Shown piece after piece: positions 1 through 5,376 of a stretch of DNA of 6,641 bases. The translations under genes were made by a program, and so were the position numbers. This stretch comes from CAZIPZ01 sp964541075 (GTDB lineage Bacteria > Acidobacteriota > Terriglobia > 20CM-2-55-15), in the NCBI GenBank assembly GCA_964541075.1, contig CAZIPZ010000207.1, positions 1 to 6,641 of the forward strand, read 5' to 3'. The notes beneath the pieces are model-generated. The model was given only the letters and a program-made list of their open reading frames with translations. It did not search any database and was not told where the DNA came from. Each line of letters begins with the position of its first letter. Position 1 is the first letter of the stretch.

Positions 1-30
1 GATGCGATGCCGAAGCATCGCTTGTGTGGA

Positions 31-36
31 AAGGAG
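31..36 (+). promoter_or_regulatory. Ribosome binding site of the CapA-family gene
   Basis: AAGGAG sits 7 nt before ATG 44 and decides this start over the in-frame ATG at 2. No promoter can be read in the 30 bases before it. Confidence 0.75.
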
Positions 37-43
37 AGAAGTT

Positions 44-1243
44 ATGTGGGCGATGCCAAAAAATAAGATTGGATTCTGGAGCGCTGCTCTCATCGCGTTG
101 GTGGTCGGAGCGCTGGCATATCCATTGATGCCATCCGCCGCGGGTCAGGCCGTGGTCGCGGGCCGTCCGGGAGCGCTTTCGACCGACGGCGTATCGATGG
201 TGTTCGGAGGAGACGTCATCGTTGGAAGATCCTTTTCCGGCATTAAAGATCAGAACGCTTTGGGTCTGTTCAGAATCTTTCAGGATGCGGATGCCAGTTT
301 CGTCAACCTCGAGCAGGTGATGTCTTCGGCGCCTGGAAGTCCTGATCCGGACATGGGTACACGGATTCGCGCAGATCACAACCTCCTCAAGGATCTGAAA
401 TGGGCAGGCGTTGACGGCGTGTCTTTGGCCAACAACCACTCGATGAATTTCGGAACCGACGGGCTTTTGGGAACGATCCGTGAATTGGATGCCCTCGGAA
501 TTAAGCACGGGGGCGGCGGAGCCAACGCTGAGGAAGCCGCGGCAGCCGGCATTGTCGAGGCGAAGGGTTTGAAGATCGGTCTTATCGGGCTATATTCGGG
601 AACCATCGGCGGCGCAGGCATGGAGCAGGCCGGCAGGGCGCGTCCCGGAATGTTCATGCTGCGAGCCGGCGAAGTGGACATGGGGGGCGTGAAAATCGTC
701 GCACCGGTCGCAGGAGACCTGGCTGCAATGACCAGAGCCATAGAAGCAACCCGAGCGAAAGCCGATATCGTTGTGGTTTCTGTCCATATGCACTGGGGAA
801 GCAACACCTTTAAAGAGGAACCTGCCGACTACCATCCCATGGTCGCTCGGGCCGCGATCGACGCGGGCGCGGATCTCTTCGTCATCCACGGCCCACACGT
901 CCCGCGAGGCGTTGAAGCGTATAAGAACGGATTCATCGCTTACAGCCTCGGAAATCTTTTCTGGGACACCTCATTCTGGGGACCGCAACAGCCTGCCTAC
1001 GCACTGGATGACACATTTCGCAGCATCGTCGTTCGTGCGCTAGTAAGGGACAAGAAGATTTCCCGGCTGGAAGTCATCCCGATCACCATCGCCAAAAGCG
1101 GAGAATTTCAGGGAGTGCCGAGACTCGCTGACGATGCCGAGTCCAAGCTAATCCTTGATCGAACAAAGCGCCTTTCCGCCGTCAACCGCACCAAAGTCGC
1201 ATTCGACAATTGGTACGGTTTCGTCGATAAGACCGCAAACTGA
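44..1243 (+). CDS. CapA-family (poly-gamma-glutamate synthesis type) metallophosphatase-like protein, membrane-anchored or secreted
   Basis: A 399-residue protein of the CapA family, which has a calcineurin-like metallophosphatase fold and was first known from poly-gamma-glutamate capsule synthesis. Visible family motifs in order are GGD at residues 55-57, NLE at 88-90, ANNH at 129-132, HMHWG at 248-252, HGPH at 282-285 and YSLGN at 300-304. The Asp, Asn and His residues in these motifs are the expected metal ligands, so the active site looks intact. A hydrophobic segment at about residues 9-29 follows a Lys-rich start and is a signal anchor or signal peptide, placing the catalytic domain outside the cytoplasm. 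ATG 44 was chosen because AAGGAG lies 7 nt upstream; an in-frame ATG at 2 has no visible ribosome site, and ATG 53 is possible. No capB or capC is present, so a role in poly-glutamate synthesis is not supported. The substrate is unknown. It heads a three-gene plus-strand group. Confidence 0.9.
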   Translation: MWAMPKNKIGFWSAALIALVVGALAYPLMPSAAGQAVVAGRPGALSTDGVSMVFGGDVIVGRSFSGIKDQNALGLFRIFQDADASFVNLEQVMSSAPGSPDPDMGTRIRADHNLLKDLKWAGVDGVSLANNHSMNFGTDGLLGTIRELDALGIKHGGGGANAEEAAAAGIVEAKGLKIGLIGLYSGTIGGAGMEQAGRARPGMFMLRAGEVDMGGVKIVAPVAGDLAAMTRAIEATRAKADIVVVSVHMHWGSNTFKEEPADYHPMVARAAIDAGADLFVIHGPHVPRGVEAYKNGFIAYSLGNLFWDTSFWGPQQPAYALDDTFRSIVVRALVRDKKISRLEVIPITIAKSGEFQGVPRLADDAESKLILDRTKRLSAVNRTKVAFDNWYGFVDKTAN

Positions 1244-1250
1244 GGGGGAA

Positions 1251-1256
1251 GGGAGG
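1251..1256 (+). promoter_or_regulatory. Shine-Dalgarno of the HupE-type gene, partly inside the hairpin
   Basis: GGGAGG lies 9 nt before GTG 1266. Bases 1254-1256 can pair with 1310-1312 in the outer helix of the hairpin, so access to this site may depend on RNA folding. Confidence 0.6.
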
Positions 1257-1321
1257 AAGAAGCCAGTGACGAGTTTCTTGTACTTCAGAAACTCGTCACT
1301 GGCCCCCTTCCTGCTTTTTTT
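1254..1321 (+). terminator. Terminator-like hairpin overlapping the start of the HupE-type gene (possible attenuator)
   Basis: A perfect 17-bp inverted repeat, arms 1262-1278 and 1287-1303, encloses an 8-nt loop. An outer helix can form between 1254-1259 (AGGAAG) and 1307-1312 (CTTCCT) across a small internal loop. Seven T residues follow at 1315-1321. This is the layout of an intrinsic terminator on the plus strand, 10 nt after the CapA-family stop codon. It is unusual because the best start of the next gene, GTG 1266, lies in the left arm, part of the Shine-Dalgarno lies in the outer helix, and the T tract encodes part of the signal peptide. It could end transcription of the upstream gene, attenuate read-through into the next two genes, or block ribosome access. 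Seen: the repeat and the T tract. Inferred: any regulatory action. Confidence 0.65.
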
Positions 1322-2348
1322 CCTCATTCTTTCTCAACCCGCCTTTGCTCACGTAACCTCCACCAGCTATTCGACGATCGAGTTGAGCCGCGATGAAATT
1401 CGAATTGAATTCTCACTTAACGCCGGACAATTGACGTCGGTCGATCGTTCGGACGCGAACGGCGACAAGCGCCTTGATCCAAAGGAAGCCGCGTCTGCAC
1501 TGGATGTCATACAGGAGCGTATTCAGCGAGAGTACTACGTTCGTGTCAACGGTTTTCAACGGCTGGAGCTGTCGTTGGATTCCAGCCGCGTCGCCGAGGA
1601 CGGTACGGCAATATTCCAATATCACGCATCGCTCCCGCAGCCGACAGAGTCGATTGAGGTTCACGCGTCTCTGGACAATATCACCGAGCCGCACCATCAA
1701 CACTTGATGCGGGTCGTTTCGGGTGCGGAAAACGTCCAGTATGCGTTCGATCATGGCAACAACGAGGCCCGGATCGATCCGTCGCAGATTGGATTGGGCG
1801 TGATGGCGCGCGCAGTCCAGTTCATTCGGTTGGGCGTCTTTCATATCTTCACCGGGTATGACCATCTGGCTTTCTTGGCGGGCCTACTGATCACAACGGT
1901 CGCAATCGGGCCTCTGGTGGGCATCGTCACCGCTTTCACCGTGGCGCATTCGATGACGCTGGTGTTGGCGACGCTGGGGATCATCGTTCTACCCGATCGG
2001 CTTGTGGAGACTGCGATTCCACTCACGATTGCATACGTCGCCGTGGAAAACATCTGGATGAAGTCGTTCGACAAGCGCTGGAGGCTGACGTTCTTTTTCG
2101 GGCTTGTCCATGGTTTCGGCTTTTCCAATGTGCTCCGCGAACTTGCGCTCCCCCGTTCCGCCCTTGCCGTTTCGCTGTTCTCGTTCAATTGCGGCGTCGA
2201 GCTTGGCCAGCTTGCATTTGTCCTCTTGCTCTTTCCAATGGTTCGCCTTATGGGGCGAACACGTCACTACGAAACCGCTAGAAACGTCGCGTCGTTTGTG
2301 ATCCTCGCCTTCGGCATCTACTGGTTTGCGACCCGCCTGCTGGCATGA
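1266..2348 (+). CDS. HupE/UreJ-type membrane protein with exported EF-hand-like N-terminal domain
   Basis: About 360 residues. Residues 1-28 form a signal peptide with a long hydrophobic core and an AFA cleavage site. An exported domain of about 150 residues follows, then a multi-pass membrane domain from about residue 185 to the end. That domain carries the HupE/UreJ_2 hallmarks: HIFTGYDH at 193-200, FTVAHS at 224-229, FGLVHGFGF at 278-286 and FNCGVELGQ at 307-315. The conserved His and Asp residues within helices suggest a metal site; HupE and UreJ relatives are linked to nickel or cobalt handling, but the substrate of this subfamily is not established. Residues 63-74 match a 12-residue EF-hand loop (Asp 63, Asn 65, Asp 67, Asp 71, Glu 74). 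GTG 1266 is chosen because it has a Shine-Dalgarno and begins the signal peptide; an in-frame ATG at 1155 lies deep inside the previous gene. No hydrogenase or urease genes are nearby. Its stop overlaps the next start. Confidence 0.85.
   Translation: MTSFLYFRNSSLAPFLLFFLILSQPAFAHVTSTSYSTIELSRDEIRIEFSLNAGQLTSVDRSDANGDKRLDPKEAASALDVIQERIQREYYVRVNGFQRLELSLDSSRVAEDGTAIFQYHASLPQPTESIEVHASLDNITEPHHQHLMRVVSGAENVQYAFDHGNNEARIDPSQIGLGVMARAVQFIRLGVFHIFTGYDHLAFLAGLLITTVAIGPLVGIVTAFTVAHSMTLVLATLGIIVLPDRLVETAIPLTIAYVAVENIWMKSFDKRWRLTFFFGLVHGFGFSNVLRELALPRSALAVSLFSFNCGVELGQLAFVLLLFPMVRLMGRTRHYETARNVASFVILAFGIYWFATRLLA
1452..1487 (+). other. EF-hand-like calcium-binding loop in the HupE-type protein
   Basis: Codons for DANGDKRLDPKE fit the EF-hand loop pattern, with acidic or Asn ligands at loop positions 1, 3, 5, 9 and 12 and Leu at position 8. 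The usual Gly at position 6 is Lys; a Gly is at position 4. Only one loop is evident. It would lie outside the cytoplasmic membrane, where calcium is available. Confidence 0.6.
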
Positions 2349-3028
2349 CAAGGCTGAAAATCAGCAAGACGGATTGGTGGTTCTTCGCAGGAGTCGCTCT
2401 TCTACTCGTCGCAGGTTCTTTATGGTCGCGCGTTTCAGGAAACCTCACCATGGAGGGAAGCGTCGAGCTCGTGAAGAACCGTCTTCAGCGCGATCTCGCT
2501 CTGGACGCTCCGGAGGTAGTGGTGTACTCCATACTGCTCCAGAGTGATTCGGCCCGCCGCGAAGTGTCTGCGCGCCTGCTTGGACGGGTTTTCACTTTGA
2601 AATTCCAGCGCCGAGGTCGCGAGTGGGAGTGGACTGCAGTCGTTTTCGAGAGCGGAAAAGAAGCATCGGTGGACGAATATGTCCAATTGCTCAGGACCGA
2701 GAGCGAAGAGGGAGCGCTCAACGCGCTGCGGCTCATCAACACGGCGCAGGTAGGTGCGCGCCTTCGTAATGGTCGTTATGGTGAGCTCGATGAACTGCAG
2801 TCCGACGGACTGTTAATGGTGGACCTCAAAAGCGGGGTTCCGCGCGGGTACATTGTCGAACTCGAGATCGAGAACAACGGTTCCACATATCGCGCCTTCG
2901 CCACGCCAAGAGCGTATCCGCACAGCGGCGTCCGGTCATTCTTCACCGATGAAAATTTGATTGTCCACGGATCAGACGCCGGCGGTCGGCGCGGCTCGGC
3001 CTCAGATCCAGCCATCTCAGAAGAATGA
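2345..3028 (+). CDS. Single-pass membrane protein with pilin-like C-terminal domain
   Basis: A 227-residue protein. A short basic N-terminus precedes one membrane helix at about residues 11-28. A middle region of about 30-115 has alternating hydrophobic strands and is not recognised. From about residue 119 to 209 the sequence resembles the C-terminal half of acidobacterial type IV pilin-like proteins: a GALNALRLINTAQ helix at 123-135, a central YGEL...GLL stretch, a GY beta-strand and a closing FFTDENLIVHG at 199-209. There is no class III prepilin leader before the membrane helix, so it is unlikely to be processed by prepilin peptidase or to polymerise as a standard pilin. The tail is Gly/Ser-rich and acidic. 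ATG 2345 overlaps the stop of the HupE-type gene as ATGA, with no clear Shine-Dalgarno, which suggests translational coupling. The gene's reality is well supported by frame and context; the function is unknown. Confidence 0.75.
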   Translation: MTRLKISKTDWWFFAGVALLLVAGSLWSRVSGNLTMEGSVELVKNRLQRDLALDAPEVVVYSILLQSDSARREVSARLLGRVFTLKFQRRGREWEWTAVVFESGKEASVDEYVQLLRTESEEGALNALRLINTAQVGARLRNGRYGELDELQSDGLLMVDLKSGVPRGYIVELEIENNGSTYRAFATPRAYPHSGVRSFFTDENLIVHGSDAGGRRGSASDPAISEE

Positions 3029-3067
3029 AAGTCAGACGAAGGATAAATTGGCGACTAGAAGGGTTTC
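3029..3067 (+). other. Convergent intergenic junction
   Basis: Only 39 bases separate the stop codons of the plus-strand and minus-strand blocks. I see no strong hairpin with a T tract on either strand, so no terminator is called here. Confidence 0.7.
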
Positions 3068-3934
3068 TTAAGGATTCGCGCTTCCCGGGCTCGCCGCCGA
3101 CTTCACGCAGCGAAAACCGATCGTAAACGCGCGAGCCTGAGGATCGCTGTAATTCCGGTAGTGATTCATGAGATTGCGTTCGTCATCGTCGGAACATCCA
3201 CCGACGCGGATCACTCTATATTGCCCGGTTGCTGGTCCTTGCGGGTTGCGAGCGGGGGTAACCGAGTAGTAGTTTCTGGCGTACCAATCGCCGGTCCATT
3301 CCCAGACATTTCCGATGATGTCGTAGAGTCCATAGGCGTTCGGAGGATATGAACCCACCTTGGCCGGGCCCCACGGATAGCCGGCATGCGCGGGTTTCTT
3401 GGCGGTTGCTTCACCCGCCGGTTCTGCATCGTAGCCGCCCATTCCAAGCGTTCCATCTCCCCAGGAGAACTTTTCCCGATCCAGTCCGCCGCGAGCGGCG
3501 CGCTCCCATTCTGCTTCTGTCGGAAGACGTTTGCCGGCAGCTCTGCAGTAGGCTTCGGCTTCGTGCCAATTCACATCGTGTAAAGGGAACCGCTCTTCAC
3601 CGCTGAGGATCTTTCCGTCCCGCCAGTACCAGGGTTTGGTTGCGCCGGTCGCTTCCACGAATTTCGCGTAGTCTTCGTTGGTGACTTCATACTGATCCAT
3701 GTAGAACGGATCAACATGAACTTTGTGCGCTGGAGTGTCGTCGCGCCGGTCGCGTTCCGCCCAGCCCACCTCATCGATCAGAAAGAAGTGGGTCCGGCCC
3801 ATCCAATACTCTCCGCCTGGAATCAGAACCATTCCCCCGGGGGCTTCGGCCGGTGCTTGAATACCGGCCCAAACGGATCCCGTCAATACTGCAATCATCA
3901 GGGCGCCAAGTATCGGTAGACGCGACTTCTTCAT
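3068..3934 (-). CDS. Secreted SUMF1/formylglycine-generating-enzyme-like protein lacking the catalytic cysteine pair
   Basis: A 288-residue protein. Residues 1-23 are a signal peptide (MKK start, hydrophobic core, VWA cleavage site). The FGE-sulfatase (SUMF1-type) domain then fills the rest: GGMVLIPGGEYWMG at about 33-46, YEVTNEDYAKF at about 82-92, KRLPTEAEWERAARGG at 135-150, GNVWEWTGDWY at 208-218 and a closing GFRC at 273-276. True formylglycine-generating enzymes have two active-site cysteines shortly after the RGGS motif. Here the segment reads VGGCSDDDERNLMNHYRN, with one Cys at 247 directly after GG and none at the two catalytic positions, so oxidation of sulfatase cysteines is unlikely. 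It more likely serves as a binding or accessory domain. ATG 3934 begins 7 nt after the DUF1501 stop without a clear Shine-Dalgarno, suggesting reinitiation. A TTG at 3949 would add five residues but overlaps the upstream gene and spoils the signal peptide start. Confidence 0.9.
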   Translation of the reverse strand: MKKSRLPILGALMIAVLTGSVWAGIQAPAEAPGGMVLIPGGEYWMGRTHFFLIDEVGWAERDRRDDTPAHKVHVDPFYMDQYEVTNEDYAKFVEATGATKPWYWRDGKILSGEERFPLHDVNWHEAEAYCRAAGKRLPTEAEWERAARGGLDREKFSWGDGTLGMGGYDAEPAGEATAKKPAHAGYPWGPAKVGSYPPNAYGLYDIIGNVWEWTGDWYARNYYSVTPARNPQGPATGQYRVIRVGGCSDDDERNLMNHYRNYSDPQARAFTIGFRCVKSAASPGSANP

Positions 3935-3941
3935 AGTTTCG

Positions 3942-5345
3942 CTAAGCAAATAGCGGCATGAGTGGATCGGTTGAAATGAATTCTGAAGACCCGATGGGGG
4001 CGTCCTGCACGTATAGATAAGGTCGTCCGGACGGCGTCTTCTCGACCCGTTTCATCCAATCGATTCCCAATGCCGAATAAAATGTTGCGACCACATTGTC
4101 CAGAACCGGCTGCCGGCTATCCGCCCAACCGTTGTCGATGACCTTCGAGCCATCTTCGTTCGTCTTGCCCATAATCCTGCCGCCTTTGACGCCGCCGCCG
4201 GCGACCAGGCAGGTGAAAGCCTCGTTGTAATGGTCGCGGCCCTGCACATTGTTCATGTAAGGCATACGCCCGAACTCGCTTGTCGACACGATCAATGTTT
4301 CATCCAGCAGGGTTTTCCCCGGCTCGTGTCCCGGCATTGACGCGAGGTCTTCCAGCAACGCGGTGAATCCCTGGTCCCAGTTGTTGGATGTGACGTAGTG
4401 ATTGCTCGGCTTTGTGCGGTCGAAGATGAAGCTGTGATGATCCCAGCCGATCGAATCCGAAATGTAGATGAAACGCGTGCCGGCGTCTGCGCCAAGCAGG
4501 TTTTTCGCAAGGATGCAACCGAGGCCGAACGGCCTGCTGCCGTACCGTTGCTTTTCCTGTTCGGTCACGTTGAAGACCTGCGCCCAGCGTGGATCCTTGA
4601 GGATCTTGTAGGAATAGTCATAGAACGCCTGGTATTCCGAAGCCTTTTCGCCTAGGGCTGATTCGTCGCTGGTTGAAACCTCGCCAAGCCGCATCAACGT
4701 CTGCCAGCGGCGCTCCAGTTCCTGGCTTGCCTTTTCATCTTTCGCACCGAAAACCTCAAACACCATTCCCGGATCCAGATCCAATCCGCTGTATTGCGCA
4801 GGGAACAATCCAGAACCGATGGCTCCAACGCGGTTGCGCGAGAGAGCGGTGCTGATGTAGGGAGGGAATGTGTCCGTGGGTCTTCGTTGGGAAGCCAGTT
4901 CGGCGGCGATGACCGTTCCGAACGCCGGAATCTCTTTGGCGACCGCAACGTTTTGGGCGCGTCCTGCTTGAACGTGATACTGGCCCACGAAATGAACCAG
5001 TTCTTTTGCTCGCAGCGATCGGACTAAACTGACGCGGTTGAGTTCTTTGGATGCGACCAGCTTCGGAAAGAGCGTTTTGGACAAATACAACTCGGATGAT
5101 ATTTTTTGCGGATCCAGATCCTTTGGCGTCCACTTCGTTTCCTTGAAATCCCAGCAGTCCATCGGACTGATGGCGCCACTCATTTCAATCATGATTCCGT
5201 AACGCGCCGTGCCTAGAGGATTGACCTTGCCAGCCGCCCGAACGTTCAGAGGCCATGAACCGTGAGCGGCCATTCCACCGGCCAGAGCCATACCGCCCCA
5301 CTTCAAAAGATCACGCCGCGTCAGTGAGACATCGTGTTTCGCCAT
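3942..5345 (-). CDS. DUF1501 protein, Tat-exported, alkaline phosphatase/sulfatase-superfamily-like
   Basis: A 467-residue full-length DUF1501 protein. The N-terminus has a twin-arginine signal, TRRDLLK at residues 9-15, a Gly/Ala-rich hydrophobic stretch and a likely cleavage near VRA at 35-37. It is therefore exported folded, perhaps with a metal cofactor. Family motifs are the MDCWDFKE segment at 62-69, GWDHH at 300-304, SEFGR at 356-360, GRDHY at 369-373 and AGGGVKGG at 382-389. The family is related in fold to alkaline phosphatases and sulfatases, but its reaction is unknown. There is no CxPSR-type sulfatase motif. The start is set by AGGAG ending 6 nt upstream. It lies 31 bp after the DUF1553-type gene and 7 bp before the SUMF1-like gene, consistent with one operon. 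DUF1501 and DUF1549/1553 genes are recurrent neighbours in Planctomycetota, Verrucomicrobiota and Acidobacteriota. Confidence 0.93.
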   Translation of the reverse strand: MAKHDVSLTRRDLLKWGGMALAGGMAAHGSWPLNVRAAGKVNPLGTARYGIMIEMSGAISPMDCWDFKETKWTPKDLDPQKISSELYLSKTLFPKLVASKELNRVSLVRSLRAKELVHFVGQYHVQAGRAQNVAVAKEIPAFGTVIAAELASQRRPTDTFPPYISTALSRNRVGAIGSGLFPAQYSGLDLDPGMVFEVFGAKDEKASQELERRWQTLMRLGEVSTSDESALGEKASEYQAFYDYSYKILKDPRWAQVFNVTEQEKQRYGSRPFGLGCILAKNLLGADAGTRFIYISDSIGWDHHSFIFDRTKPSNHYVTSNNWDQGFTALLEDLASMPGHEPGKTLLDETLIVSTSEFGRMPYMNNVQGRDHYNEAFTCLVAGGGVKGGRIMGKTNEDGSKVIDNGWADSRQPVLDNVVATFYSALGIDWMKRVEKTPSGRPYLYVQDAPIGSSEFISTDPLMPLFA

Positions 5346-5351
5346 TTTGAT

Positions 5352-5356
5352 CTCCT
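5352..5356 (-). promoter_or_regulatory. Ribosome binding site of the DUF1501 gene
   Basis: AGGAG on the minus strand lies 6 nt before ATG 5345, within the 31-bp gap after the upstream gene. The gap is too short for a convincing separate promoter. Confidence 0.75.
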
Positions 5357-5376
5357 CTTTCCGTTGGCTCCGCCGA

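Noticed and set aside
376..807. A 143-residue minus-strand open frame opposite the CapA-family gene
   Set aside because: It is antisense to conserved motif codons, Ala/Pro/Ser-rich as expected for a shadow frame, and has no supporting context.
1155..1265. Upstream in-frame ATG for the HupE-type gene
   Set aside because: It would overlap the CapA-family gene by about 90 bases and put a polar stretch before the signal peptide; GTG 1266 has a Shine-Dalgarno at 9 nt.
1266..2348. Part of a hydrogenase or urease accessory cluster
   Set aside because: No hydrogenase or urease structural or maturation genes are visible, so the HupE/UreJ name reflects the family only.
3029..3067. Possible bidirectional terminator between the convergent genes
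   Set aside because: Only weak 3-4 bp pairings can be found by eye and no T tract follows on either strand.
3834..3843. Palindrome CCCCCGGGGG
   Set aside because: It falls on Pro-Gly-Gly codons in the SUMF1-like gene; it is short, has no loop, and no T tract follows.
3935..3949. TTG start for the SUMF1-like gene
   Set aside because: It overlaps the DUF1501 stop, has no ribosome site, and ATG 3934 gives a classical MKK signal peptide start.
4771..5121. Repeated 12-mer GGATCCAGATCC at 4771-4782 and 5110-5121
   Set aside because: Both copies encode Asp-Leu-Asp-Pro in the same protein and in the same frame; two copies with no further extension look like chance codon reuse.
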